From: Paraburkholderia xenovorans LB400
Lineage (GTDB): Bacteria > Pseudomonadota > Gammaproteobacteria > Burkholderiales > Burkholderiaceae
Assembly: GCF_000013645.1 (NCBI RefSeq)
Contig: NC_007952.1
Coordinates: 1,984,001 to 2,048,000, forward strand
DNA: 64,000 bases
Direction: 5' to 3'
Positions 24,813 to 34,356 of this stretch are shown piece after piece. Each line of letters opens with the position of its first letter. Positions within the stretch are counted from its first letter, which is position 1. The notes below the pieces were generated by a model. The model made no database searches. It was not told the DNA's origin and saw only the letters and a list, made by a program, of their open reading frames with translations. The position numbers and the translations under genes are program-made.

Positions 24813-27800
24813 TCAATTATCCCGCTTCGTGCCGGGATGCATACCGGTCGAACTGTTAGTCACTGAGCGCGAACCGGACAGCGCCGGTTCACCTTGCTCC
24901 TTTGGCACGGCATCTCCGTTCTTCTTGCCGGCGCGCCGCTCGTTCGCCGATTCGAGCAGGAAGAAGAACATTGGAATGAAGAAGACGGCGACGCCGGTTG
25001 CCCCCAACATGCCGCCGATCACCCCGGTGCCGATGGAATGCCGGCTGTTCTGCGACGCGCCGGTTGCGATGGCCAGCGGAACGCAGCCGAGAATAAAGGC
25101 GAACGACGTCATGACGATTGGCCGCAACCGGTCCCGCGCGGCGGTCAACGCAGCGTCGAACGGGGATGCGCCTTGTGCGCGATTCAACACCGCAAACTCG
25201 AAAATGAGAATCGCATTTTTCGCCGCGAGTGCGACCAGCATGGTGAGACCGATCTGAAAATAGACGTCGTTGTTCAGGCCTCTCAACAGGATCGCCAGCA
25301 AAGCGCCGAACAGTGCAAACGGCACGGCCATCAGAACGCCGACCGGCAGGCTCCAGCGTTCGTATTGCGCGGCGAGAATCAGGAACACCATCACCAGACC
25401 GAACACGAAAACGAGGCCGGACGTGTTACCTGACTGACGGGCTTCGTACGCTTCTCCGCTCCACCCCGCGCCATATCCCGCGGGCATGGTTCGCGCCAGC
25501 TCCTCCAGCACGGCGATGACTTCGCCCGAACTATGGCCCGGTGCCGCGTTCGCGGTAATCAGCACGGCCGGAAAATCGTTGAAGCGCGTCATCAGGGACG
25601 GGCCGGTTACGTACTGATAGGTCACGACCGATTTGAGCGGCACCATCGTGCCCGTGGCGCTGCGCACGAATACCTGTTCGAGGTCCGTGGGCTTTAACCG
25701 GTACGACGGCTCGGCCTGAAGGATCACCTGCCACAGACGGCTCGACTGGTTGAACTGTGACACGTACAGCGAGCCGAACATGGTCTGCATCGTGCTGTAG
25801 ACCTCGTCGATCGGCACGCCGAGTGTGGCCGCCCTGTCGCGATCGACATCGACACGCAACTGCTGTGAAGAAGCATTGAAGGTCGACGTGACGCCCGCCA
25901 GTTCGGGCCGCGCCTTCGCCTTGGCAATAAAGTCCTGCACGACCTGCGCAAGTTGTGCCGTGGTGCCGTCGCCTTTGCTCTGAATCCACATCTCGGTGCC
26001 GCCCGTCGTGCCAAGCCCGGGGATGGACGGCGGGTTGACCGGTACGACAATGCCTTCCTTGATCCGCGACAGTGCCCGGTAGGCGCCAAGCAGCAATGCA
26101 TGCGCATTTTGCGTGCGAATGTTCGCCCATGAATACCGCTCGTCGAATCCCTTCAGTCCGACAAAGAACGTTGCGGCGTTGTTCATTGTCTGATTGTCGA
26201 GCAGGCTGTAACCGTCGACCACCGTTATGCTGCCTACGCCGGCCTGCTTGCCGAAGTACTCGGTCACGCGCGACGACACCCGGCCCGTACGATCGAGACT
26301 CGCCGAATCGGGCATGATGATCGCGCCGAGCAGGTAACCCTGATCTTCAGGCGGCAGGAAAGCGTGCGGAATGGACCGCATCATCGTGACTGCCAGCAGG
26401 ACCATGCCGGCGAACAGCAGCAGCGCGATGCCAAACCGCCTGATTGTGAGCGTCACGGCGCGGCCGTACCCCGCCGTGACGCGCGCGAAGGCGTTATCGA
26501 ACCACTGGAAAAAACGATGCTTTGCATGCGCCTGCGGTTTCAGCAATACAGCCGCCAGCGCCGGCGACAACGTCAAGGCCACGATACCCGACAGGACCAC
26601 CGAAATCGCAATGGTGATGGCAAACTGCTTGTACATCTGCCCTGTAATGCCGCCCAGAAATGCAACCGGCACGAACACCGCGCACATGACCAGCACGATC
26701 GTGACGACCGGGCCCGACACTTCATCCATAGCCCGCTTGGCCGCCGCGTTCGGCGAGAGGCCGAACTCACGCATGTTGCGCTCGACGTTCTCGATCACGA
26801 CAATCGCATCGTCCACCACGATGCCGATTGCCAGCACCATACCGAACATGGTCAGCATGTTGATCGAAAAACCCAGAGCGGCCATGCCCATGAATGTCCC
26901 CAGGATGGAGACCGGCACCGCCAGCACCGGAATCAGCGTTGCGCGCAAGCTCTGCAGGAACATGAATACGACAATCACCACCAGCAACACGGCTTCGAAA
27001 AACGTCTTCACCACGTCCGCAATGGAGGCACGCGTGAAGTCGGTGGTATCCATTGCGATGTTGTAATCGATACCCTCCGGGAACGAGCGTTTCATGTCCG
27101 CCAGCGTTGCGCGCACCTGCTTCGAGACATCCAGCGCGTTGGCGCCGGGCTGCTGGTAGATGGCGATCACCGTAGCGGGCTTGCCCTGGAACCGGCTGCG
27201 TATCGAATAGTCTTTTTGCCCGAGCTCGGCACGGCCGATGTCTTTCAAACGGACGATCGCCGCGCCGTTGCCGGCGGCGCGAATAATGATGTTGTCGAAT
27301 TCGGCGGGATTCGAAAGACGCCCGCTCGTCGTCACCGCGAACGACTGCTCAACCGGCGAGCCGGTTGGCGCCTGGCCGAGGCGCCCCACCGCGAACTGCT
27401 GATTCTGGTTCGCCACCGCGTTCTGCACGTCGGTAGCCGTAATGCCGAGCTGCGCCATGCGGTCCGGGCGCAACCAGATACGCATCGCATAGTCCGGCGT
27501 GCCGAAGATGCTGGCCTGGTTCGCGCCCGGAATCCGTTTGAGCGCATCGAGCACGTACACGTTCGCGTAGTTGGCGACGTAGGTCGAATCGAACCGGTTG
27601 TCAGGTGAGTACACCGCGACGACCATCATGAACGCAGACGACTTTTTCTGTACCTGCACGCCCTGCGACTGCACGGACTGCGGCAGTTGCGGCAATGCGA
27701 GGTTGACGCGGTTCTGCACGTCCACCTGGGCCAGATCCGGATTGGTGCCGTTGCGGAAGAACACGTTGATCGTCAGACTGCCGGTCGACGAACTCGACGA

Positions 27801-28043
27801 GGTCATGTAGATCATGTTGTCCGCGCCGTTGACCTGCTGTTCGATGGGCGCCGCGACGTTATTCGCCACCACGTCGGCGCTCGCGCCCGGGTAGCTGGCG
27901 GTGATCGTGATCTGCGGCGGCGTGATGTCCGGGTACTGGGCGACCGGCAACGCGAACATGGCCAGCACGCCGCCAAGCGCGATGACGATGGAGATGACCG
28001 ACGCGAAGATCGGCCTGTCGATACAGAAATGGGAGAGCTTCAT
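24813..28043 (-). CDS. RND multidrug efflux permease (HAE-1 family, AcrB/MexB-like)
   Basis: A 1076-residue proton-driven permease. It starts MKLSHFCIDRPIFASVISIVIALGG, has the family's VAQYPDITPPQI and NGADNMIYMTSSSS, and in the fourth transmembrane helix the proton-relay pair in IGIVVDDAIVVIENVER. The two large periplasmic loops are intact, and the length matches AcrB/MexB plus a hydrophilic tail of about 40 residues after the last helix. It is 24 bp from the adaptor gene. Substrates cannot be read from sequence; no dedicated repressor gene (TetR or MarR) is adjacent, which is unusual for such operons. Confidence 0.95.
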   Translation of the reverse strand: MKLSHFCIDRPIFASVISIVIALGGVLAMFALPVAQYPDITPPQITITASYPGASADVVANNVAAPIEQQVNGADNMIYMTSSSSSTGSLTINVFFRNGTNPDLAQVDVQNRVNLALPQLPQSVQSQGVQVQKKSSAFMMVVAVYSPDNRFDSTYVANYANVYVLDALKRIPGANQASIFGTPDYAMRIWLRPDRMAQLGITATDVQNAVANQNQQFAVGRLGQAPTGSPVEQSFAVTTSGRLSNPAEFDNIIIRAAGNGAAIVRLKDIGRAELGQKDYSIRSRFQGKPATVIAIYQQPGANALDVSKQVRATLADMKRSFPEGIDYNIAMDTTDFTRASIADVVKTFFEAVLLVVIVVFMFLQSLRATLIPVLAVPVSILGTFMGMAALGFSINMLTMFGMVLAIGIVVDDAIVVIENVERNMREFGLSPNAAAKRAMDEVSGPVVTIVLVMCAVFVPVAFLGGITGQMYKQFAITIAISVVLSGIVALTLSPALAAVLLKPQAHAKHRFFQWFDNAFARVTAGYGRAVTLTIRRFGIALLLFAGMVLLAVTMMRSIPHAFLPPEDQGYLLGAIIMPDSASLDRTGRVSSRVTEYFGKQAGVGSITVVDGYSLLDNQTMNNAATFFVGLKGFDERYSWANIRTQNAHALLLGAYRALSRIKEGIVVPVNPPSIPGLGTTGGTEMWIQSKGDGTTAQLAQVVQDFIAKAKARPELAGVTSTFNASSQQLRVDVDRDRAATLGVPIDEVYSTMQTMFGSLYVSQFNQSSRLWQVILQAEPSYRLKPTDLEQVFVRSATGTMVPLKSVVTYQYVTGPSLMTRFNDFPAVLITANAAPGHSSGEVIAVLEELARTMPAGYGAGWSGEAYEARQSGNTSGLVFVFGLVMVFLILAAQYERWSLPVGVLMAVPFALFGALLAILLRGLNNDVYFQIGLTMLVALAAKNAILIFEFAVLNRAQGASPFDAALTAARDRLRPIVMTSFAFILGCVPLAIATGASQNSRHSIGTGVIGGMLGATGVAVFFIPMFFFLLESANERRAGKKNGDAVPKEQGEPALSGSRSVTNSSTGMHPGTKRDN

Positions 28044-28067
28044 CCGTTTGCCGCCTGGTGCGCAGAA

Positions 28068-29354
28068 TTAATGCGCGGAGTTTTGTTCGGATTCCGATTG
28101 CGCGACGGACTGCACGGGCGCCGTGAGTTTTGCGCGATGCTCCGCGGAAGAACCGTTCCCCGTTATGCTGATCGTCGCGTTGGGCGACAGCCTCACCGCC
28201 CCGTCCACAACAACTCTTTCGCCGGCGCGCAGGCCGTCGTTGATGAAGCAGTCATCGCCCTGCCATTCGCCCATCTCGACGAACCGTTGGTGGGGCTTGT
28301 TATCTTTGTCGACGATCCACACGAAATGGCTTTTTGCGCCTTGCTGCACGGCTCGCTGCGGAAGCAGCACGGCATGCGGCCGCACGGCGCCGGCCACCCT
28401 CGCGCGCACGAACTGACCAGGACGCAGCGTGCCTTTTTCATTGGCAAATACGGCGCGCACGAGGAAGGTGCCGGTTTCCGCGCTGAATACGGGATTGGCG
28501 AAGTCGATATGTCCACGCGCGGGGAATGTCGAGCCGTCGGCCAGCAGCAGCGTGATTTCGAACTGGTTGTTGGCGGGAAAGCGCAACTGGCCTTTTGCGA
28601 TCTGATCGCGATACCGCAGCATCTCGTTCTCGGAGATGCTGAACTCGACCCACATGGGGTCCATCTGGTAGACATACGTCAACAGGCCGGACTGGGCCGG
28701 CGTGACATAGCTGCCTTCCTGTTGTCTCGCGTAACTCGACAAGCCGGCAAGCGGCGACTTGATCGTGGTGTAGCCGAGGTTCAGCTGCGCGGCCTGCACC
28801 TGGCCTTTTGCAGCGATGACAGCGGCTTCGGCCTCGCGCTCGCTGCCGGTTGCATCATCGAGATCCTTCTTGCTCAACGCGTTCTGCGCGGCGAGCGGCA
28901 CGACGCGCGCGAGATTGGCTTTTGCGACGCCAAGCCTTGCCTGCTGCTGGGCCAGCGCACCCTGCGCCGATTGCAATGCGGCCTGGAACGGCTTGGGGTC
29001 CATCAGAAAGAGCGTTTGCCCCTGGCGAACCATCTGGCCCTCCGTGTAGGTCCGCTTGTCCAGAAAGCCGTCTACCCGCGCGCGGATTTCCACGGCGCGC
29101 GAGCTTTGCGTCTGGGCGACAAACTCGAAGTCCACGGGCGTATCGCGCGGCGTCACGGTCATGACGGTGACGTCGACCGGCTGGGACGATTCGGGAGCGG
29201 CGGGCTTGCCGCATGCGGTCAGCAAAGCAAGCAGACTCAACACGAGCGCCGGCCGCCTCCACACCTCGCCGCGCCGGCGCTCCGGTGCATTCAACGAGTG
29301 GATCAGGCTTCCCACCAGGCTTCCCGCCAGGCGTCCCAACAGCAAAACAGGCAT
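28068..29354 (-). CDS. RND efflux periplasmic adaptor lipoprotein (MexA/AcrA family)
   Basis: A membrane-fusion protein of up to 428 residues that links permease and outer-membrane channel. A lipobox LLALLTAC precedes CGKPAAPESSQPVDVTVMTV. Domain order is as in AcrA: barrel-sandwich with hairpin (RARVDGFLDKRTYTEGQMVRQGQTLFLMDPKPFQAAL), then ITLLLADGSTFPARGHIDFANPVFSAETGTFLVRA and the C-terminal domain. The annotated start at 29354 leaves an unusual 30-residue leader; GTG at 29264 would give a normal lipoprotein signal (VWRRPALVLSLLALLTAC) and may be the real start. First gene of the efflux operon. Confidence 0.92.
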   Translation of the reverse strand: MPVLLLGRLAGSLVGSLIHSLNAPERRRGEVWRRPALVLSLLALLTACGKPAAPESSQPVDVTVMTVTPRDTPVDFEFVAQTQSSRAVEIRARVDGFLDKRTYTEGQMVRQGQTLFLMDPKPFQAALQSAQGALAQQQARLGVAKANLARVVPLAAQNALSKKDLDDATGSEREAEAAVIAAKGQVQAAQLNLGYTTIKSPLAGLSSYARQQEGSYVTPAQSGLLTYVYQMDPMWVEFSISENEMLRYRDQIAKGQLRFPANNQFEITLLLADGSTFPARGHIDFANPVFSAETGTFLVRAVFANEKGTLRPGQFVRARVAGAVRPHAVLLPQRAVQQGAKSHFVWIVDKDNKPHQRFVEMGEWQGDDCFINDGLRAGERVVVDGAVRLSPNATISITGNGSSAEHRAKLTAPVQSVAQSESEQNSAH

Positions 29355-29536
29355 GAACGTTCCGTGAAAAATGGTTCAACAGCCGGGCATCCGCGCCAAA
29401 GCAATTGATTGCGTACGGCCGCGCCGGAAGGCGCGGCCGGCAGTTGTTCGCGAATGAATTGCGCTGGCTGGAAACCGGCCAACCCTCTAAAGGAGGATCG
29501 GCCGCGTCAGCCCGGCAAACGGAAACAGCAGTGACA

Positions 29537-30700
29537 TCAGAACCGGTGACGGATGCCCGTCGTCACGAGAAACTGGTTGCTCGCCGTGGACGGTGCGGAG
29601 GTACCGTTGATTTGCACCGCATTCAGCCCGCGACCATTGTTCGCGCCGAGCTGCGTGACCGCTTCTGCGTAAATGTCGGTACGCCTCGACAGCGAGTAGT
29701 CAGCCTGCAGTCCGAACTGATTCCAGTGGGCCGCGCCGGTGTTCGTGTCGCTGGTGCCCGGCGCCGCGCGCAGTGCCTGCGTATACGTGTAGGCCGCACC
29801 CAGACCCAGTTCCGGCGTCAGGTTGTAGCGCGCATTGACCTCGTAGTTGTTGTAGCGAACCGAGATATCCGAGAACTTGTCCTGGAAGCGGCTCTGCGTA
29901 AAGACGGTGCCGAGAATGAACGGACCGAACGCGTAGCTGCCGCCGAGACCCCAGGTGCGCTGATTCTGAACGCCGCTGACCGCGGATGCCGCGAAGGTGC
30001 CGCCGCTGACCGCGCCATTGCTCTGATTCAGGTCCATGCCCTGGTACTGGAGATAGGCCGCACCCAGTTGCAAGCCACCATTGCGGTAACCCGCGCCGAC
30101 GCTGTATGCGCGGTTGTCGGCGAAGCCCGCATTGTTCGAGAAGCCATACAGGCCGCTCATTGAGAAGCCGGCGTAGTTCGCGCTCTGGAACTTGACCGAA
30201 TTGTTGACGCTGATCGACGAGTTGGCGTTGTCGTTGTCGCCCGGATGCGCGAAATACGTGCCGCCCCAGCTGCCGGCCGCTGTCAGCGGCGCGAGATAGT
30301 CGACCACGGAGTCGTACTGGCGGCCGAACGAAACCGTACCGTACTCATTGGACAGGCCGACATACGCCTGGCGGTTGAACAGCTTGTTGGACACGGCCTG
30401 ATTGCCGTTCGCAATGTTGAACCCGCTTTCCAGGTTGAAGACCGTTTTCAGTCCGCCACCCAGATCCTCGACACCGCGCAGGCCCCAGCGGCTCGGCTGG
30501 ATGTTGCCGCCGGTCATGCCGAACATGGCCTTGCCGCCGGTGACACGCCCGTCTGACGTTACGGTGGAATCCTTGCTGACTTCATTGCTCACGTACGTCA
30601 GGCCGGCATCGACAATGCCGTATAGCGTGACGCTGCTCTGGGCGTGCGCCGCGCACGCAAAAGTGGCGGAGACGGCGGTCGCAGTAATGATTTTTTTCAT
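29537..30700 (-). CDS. Gram-negative porin (porin-4 / OmpC-like trimeric porin)
   Basis: A 387-residue outer-membrane beta-barrel. The signal peptide MKKIITATAVSATFACAAHA is followed by QSSVTLYGIVDAGLTYVSNE, the classic start of Burkholderiales porins, and the protein ends in VTTGIRHRF with terminal Phe, the barrel assembly signal. The internal segments SRWGLRGVEDLGGGLKTVFNLESGF and NRQAYVGLSNEYGTVSFGRQYD are family hallmarks. Transcribed leftward, divergent from a LysR regulator across an AT-rich 469-bp region. Confidence 0.95.
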   Translation of the reverse strand: MKKIITATAVSATFACAAHAQSSVTLYGIVDAGLTYVSNEVSKDSTVTSDGRVTGGKAMFGMTGGNIQPSRWGLRGVEDLGGGLKTVFNLESGFNIANGNQAVSNKLFNRQAYVGLSNEYGTVSFGRQYDSVVDYLAPLTAAGSWGGTYFAHPGDNDNANSSISVNNSVKFQSANYAGFSMSGLYGFSNNAGFADNRAYSVGAGYRNGGLQLGAAYLQYQGMDLNQSNGAVSGGTFAASAVSGVQNQRTWGLGGSYAFGPFILGTVFTQSRFQDKFSDISVRYNNYEVNARYNLTPELGLGAAYTYTQALRAAPGTSDTNTGAAHWNQFGLQADYSLSRRTDIYAEAVTQLGANNGRGLNAVQINGTSAPSTASNQFLVTTGIRHRF

Positions 30701-31169
30701 TTCGAATACCTTGGCGTTTTATCTTAAAACTCGGTTGCCGGCATGAGATTAAACCTGCCGCAACCAGGATGCACCCATCTCCAATCTCATTTGAAAGCGC
30801 ATTGAAGACAGACTCTGCGTGCAATTTGAATTCTAGACGTCTACCCCGAAGGCAATCGATCAAAACAATGCAAAAGTATTTTTGACTTATATTTGAGATA
30901 ATCTCGAAAACAACAGGAAAACCCGATGCAGCGCCGGATACGTATAATTCTCGACCATAATCACGCTATCGGCTGCCCGGCCTGACCGTTGCTGAAGTCC
31001 AACAAAACAAAACCCCGTCTTTTTTTGAGAAAGAAATACCGATACCGTAAATCAAAATTAAATCACATTTAACCCGTCTATATATCATAGGCAGGGAGAC
31101 CATTGATTATCTGTTAAAAAAGAATATCTCAATTTTCCTGCACATATCTGTTACAGCGTTGGTGATATC
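30701..31169. other. AT-rich 469-bp divergent control region between porin and LysR gene
   Basis: No gene. The region is far more AT-rich than the rest of the window. It contains an 11-bp perfect palindrome GAGATAATCTC (30895-30905) and a 9-bp direct repeat TATCTGTTA at 31108-31116 and 31145-31153, the second only 17 bp before the LysR start codon. These are candidate operator elements; none matches a motif I can name. Confidence 0.6.
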
Positions 31170-32108
31170 ATGAATCAGCTTCAGGCAATGCGAGTATTTA
31201 TCAACATCGCAGACACCATGTCATTCGGACAGGCGGCGGCCAATCTCGGCATTTCGAATGCAATGGCCACGCGCTACCTTGAGCAACTCGAAGCTCACCT
31301 GAACACAAGACTTGTCAATCGGAATACACGCAGCCTCTCCCTGACCGAAGAGGGGGAGATCTACTCAAAGGGCTGCCGCAACGTGCTCGACGAAATCGAG
31401 GAGATCGAAACCATCGCGATACGCGGCACGACCGAACCGTCCGGCACGCTGAGAATCGCGGCCGGTGCATCGTTCTCACTGTCCAGCCTCACTCCGCTGC
31501 TGCAGGAGTATCTGCGGCAGTATCCGAATGTCAGGCTCTCGGTCACGCTGCTGCACCAGCACGTCGATTTCGTCAAGGAAGGCTTCGACGTCGGCATCGT
31601 GTTGCCCAAGCAGATCAGCGGCACAACGTTGATCAAACGCTCGCTGCTGAGCGTGCGTCCCATTGCCGTCGCATCCCCGAGCTATCTCGCCATCAAGGGG
31701 GTCCCGTCACGGCCCGCGGATCTGACCTCGCACACCTTTCTCGCGCTCACTGCCGCCTCGCACGACGGCGACTGGATCTTCGCTGCGCCGGACCGGCGCG
31801 AGAAACGCGTGACGCTCGACGCGGCGCTGATGGTGAACAACGCGTTGATGCTGCGGCAAGCCGCGCTCGCGGGCATGGGGATCGCGGTACTGCCTGAGAA
31901 CCATGTGCTGACCGACTTGCGCGGCGGCACGCTCATGCAGGTTCTGACGGACTTCCGCATCACCAATGCCGACAAGGAGTTGACGCTGGTGTACGCGGAT
32001 CGCCGCCACATTTCCGCGAAGACGCGGTCGTTCGTCGACTTTTCGGTTGAATGGTTCCGCGCCAACGCGGAGCGTCTGACCTCCTCCCCGATGCCTGTCA
32101 CGCGGTAA
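31170..32108 (+). CDS. LysR family transcriptional regulator
   Basis: A 312-residue LysR-type regulator: N-terminal winged helix-turn-helix (MNQLQAMRVFINIADTMSFGQAAANLGISNAMATRYLEQLE, about 1-60) and a C-terminal effector-binding domain (GTLRIAAGASFSLSSLTPLLQEYLRQYPNVRLSV onward). It is divergent from the porin gene and may regulate it, itself, or both from the shared AT-rich region. The inducer cannot be read from sequence. Confidence 0.92.
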   Translation: MNQLQAMRVFINIADTMSFGQAAANLGISNAMATRYLEQLEAHLNTRLVNRNTRSLSLTEEGEIYSKGCRNVLDEIEEIETIAIRGTTEPSGTLRIAAGASFSLSSLTPLLQEYLRQYPNVRLSVTLLHQHVDFVKEGFDVGIVLPKQISGTTLIKRSLLSVRPIAVASPSYLAIKGVPSRPADLTSHTFLALTAASHDGDWIFAAPDRREKRVTLDAALMVNNALMLRQAALAGMGIAVLPENHVLTDLRGGTLMQVLTDFRITNADKELTLVYADRRHISAKTRSFVDFSVEWFRANAERLTSSPMPVTR

Positions 32109-32340
32109 GCCCGCGGCAACACAGGCCGCGTCCTGGTCTGCCCTCCTCGCATGCGGCGGCGTGGACGGCTCACTGGCGTGGCGCTATCCTGCGCTTCTTC
32201 GGAACCCGGCTTCTGTACCCAAAATGAGGACAGCGCCGCGTGCGCCCTCCTGCATACTTCATTACCGATTCGCACCGCCTGTGAAGAGCCAACCAGCCCC
32301 GGCGGGCAATCCATCCGGTATGAAGATCCAGGAGACGCGC

Positions 32341-34086
32341 ATGAACCGCCCCTTCAAACCCTATCCGTTTTCGCCGCGCCATCATGAGGGCGTGGCGCCG
32401 CCGCTGGTCGACGGGCGCGACCCGCTCAGGCGGCCGGTGGCGATCGTCGGCGGCGGCCCGGTCGGCATGACGCTCGCGCTCGCGCTGGCTCGCCACGGCG
32501 TGCGCTCGGTGCTGATCGAAGCCGACGACAGCGTATGCATCGGCAGCCGCGCAATCTGCATTTCGCGCCGCAGTCTGGAGATTTTCAAGCGCCTCGGCGT
32601 CGTACAGGGCTTCCTGCAAAAGGGCCTGCCGTGGGCTGGCGGCCGCAGCTTCTACCGCGACACCGAAGTGTTCCGCTTCGCCATGCATCACGACGACGAA
32701 CAATCGCTGCCGCCGATGATCAACATCGCGCAATACCAGATCGAACAGTTGCTGCTGGACGAAGTGGAACGGCACGCCGACCTGATCGGGATCCACTGGC
32801 AGACCCGCGTGACCGGCATCGAACCGGAGCCGGCGAAAGACAGCCGCGCCGGGCCGGACAGCACGTCCGGCGCAACGCTCACGCTGCGCACCGGCGACAC
32901 CGGGTGGCAAATGCACGCCGACTGGGTCGTGGCCTGCGACGGCGGCCGCAGCACGATTCGCGAGGCGCTCGGCCTCAAGCTCACCGGCACCACGTACGAA
33001 GGCCGCTACGTGATCGTGGATATCGAACTGGACAGCAGGCGTGCTACCGAGCGCCTCGCCTACTTCGATCCACCCTCCAACCCCGGCTCGACGGTCCTGG
33101 TGCACAAGCAGCCCGACAACGTCTGGCGCATCGACTACCAGCTGCGCGACGACGAAGACCCGGAAGCCGCCGTGAAGCCCGCGAACGTTTTGCCACGCGT
33201 ACAGAGCGTGCTCGACTCGATGGGCGAAACCGGCGCATGGTCGCCGATCTGGATCACCGTCTACAAAGCCAACGCGCTGACGCTCGAACGCTACCGCCAC
33301 GGCCCGGTGCTGTTCGCGGGCGACGCCGCGCATCTGGTGCCGATCTTCGGCGTGCGCGGCGCCAATTCCGGCATCGACGACGCAGACAACCTCGGCTGGA
33401 AACTGGCTTGCGTGGTGAACGGCTCGGCTTCGCCGCGACTGCTCGACACCTACAGCGACGAGCGCGTGTTCGCGGCGCGCGAGAATCTGAGCTACGGCAT
33501 GAAGAGCACGGAATTCATGGCGCCGCCTTCGTTCGCGTTCAATCTGATGCGCGAGGCCGTGCTCGGTCTCGCCGAGCGGCACGCTGCCGTGCGTCCGCTG
33601 ATCAATCCGCGGCAGACGCATGCAATCGCCTATACGCAGTCGCCGCTCAACGAGGCCGCCGCCAACACGCCGGGCGCATTCAGCCGAGGCCCGGCGCCCG
33701 GCAGCGTGCTGCCCGAATGCCGGCTCAAACGCATGGAGGGCGGCGTGAGCGCCGATATCCATCTCACCGATCTGCTCGCGTCTTGCTTCACGGCGCTGCG
33801 CTTCGGCGCGAGCAGCGATTCGGCGCAAGAGCACGCATGGCAGGAATTGCAGCGCACGCTGGCCGGGCAAGGGATTGCCTTCAAAGCCGTCACACTCGTC
33901 ACGGATGAGACCGTGTATGCCACCAGCCCGACGGTGATCGACCACGCCGGCAGCCTGCACGAGAGGTTCGACGCCACGCCCGGCACGGTCTATCTGATCC
34001 GGCCGGACGGCCACGTACTCGCCCGCTGGCGCAACGGCAGCGCAGCAGCCACGCAGCGCGCCATCGGCGCGGCGCTGACGATCTGA
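32341..34086 (+). CDS. FAD-dependent aromatic-ring monooxygenase (PHBH/MhpA-like)
   Basis: A 581-residue group A flavoprotein hydroxylase. The dinucleotide fold motif GGGPVGMTLALALARHG is at about 37-53, the DG motif region VACDGGRSTIREALGLKLTG in the middle, and the FAD/ribityl motif GDAAHLVPIFGVRGANSGIDDADNLGWKL at about 325-353. The C terminus has a thioredoxin-like segment (TVYLIRPDGHVLARW). The start at 32341 is chosen for an AGGAG ribosome site. By family it hydroxylates a phenolic or aromatic acid using NAD(P)H. It is followed 18 bp later by a DUF2783 gene, a pairing I recall from related genomes. Confidence 0.92.
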   Translation: MNRPFKPYPFSPRHHEGVAPPLVDGRDPLRRPVAIVGGGPVGMTLALALARHGVRSVLIEADDSVCIGSRAICISRRSLEIFKRLGVVQGFLQKGLPWAGGRSFYRDTEVFRFAMHHDDEQSLPPMINIAQYQIEQLLLDEVERHADLIGIHWQTRVTGIEPEPAKDSRAGPDSTSGATLTLRTGDTGWQMHADWVVACDGGRSTIREALGLKLTGTTYEGRYVIVDIELDSRRATERLAYFDPPSNPGSTVLVHKQPDNVWRIDYQLRDDEDPEAAVKPANVLPRVQSVLDSMGETGAWSPIWITVYKANALTLERYRHGPVLFAGDAAHLVPIFGVRGANSGIDDADNLGWKLACVVNGSASPRLLDTYSDERVFAARENLSYGMKSTEFMAPPSFAFNLMREAVLGLAERHAAVRPLINPRQTHAIAYTQSPLNEAAANTPGAFSRGPAPGSVLPECRLKRMEGGVSADIHLTDLLASCFTALRFGASSDSAQEHAWQELQRTLAGQGIAFKAVTLVTDETVYATSPTVIDHAGSLHERFDATPGTVYLIRPDGHVLARWRNGSAAATQRAIGAALTI

Positions 34087-34104
34087 TTCACGGAGACTCA
34101 CATC

Positions 34105-34296
34105 ATGACCGACAGCGATCTCGATCTGGTCTACACGACCCTCTGCAAGACCCTCACGAACCAGGGCGAACCACAGGCGCCGCTCTATCTGGCCCGCCTC
34201 GCGATGCTGTGCCTCACCGAACTCGACGACCCGCAGCGGGCCTTGTCGTTGATCGAAGCAGCGCGGCTGCCGGCTTCGACCGCGGTGAGCGCATAA
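34105..34296 (+). CDS. Small DUF2783 domain protein
   Basis: A 63-residue helical protein (YTTLCKTLTNQGEPQAPLYLARLAMLCLTEL) matching the DUF2783 pattern that accompanies FAD monooxygenase genes. It lies 18 bp after the monooxygenase stop with a GGAG ribosome site, so the two form an operon, and a strong terminator follows directly. Function unknown; a partner or stabiliser of the monooxygenase is possible. Confidence 0.8.
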   Translation: MTDSDLDLVYTTLCKTLTNQGEPQAPLYLARLAMLCLTELDDPQRALSLIEAARLPASTAVSA

Positions 34297-34303
34297 AGCG
34301 CAA

Positions 34304-34340
34304 AAAAGCCGCCGCGCCTGGCATGGGCGCGGCGGCTTTT
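34304..34340. terminator. Bidirectional Rho-independent terminator
   Basis: A 15-bp stem, arms 34304-34318 and 34326-34340, begins with A4 and ends with T4 on the plus strand, so it can work in both directions. It separates the rightward monooxygenase/DUF2783 unit from the leftward ketopantoate reductase-like gene. Confidence 0.88.
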
Positions 34341-34356
34341 CCTTCAGACACAGGCA

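Noticed and set aside
32170..34101. Very long antisense open frame opposite the FAD monooxygenase gene
   Set aside because: Arg/His/Ala-rich shadow frame typical of GC-rich DNA; the opposite strand has clear flavoprotein motifs.
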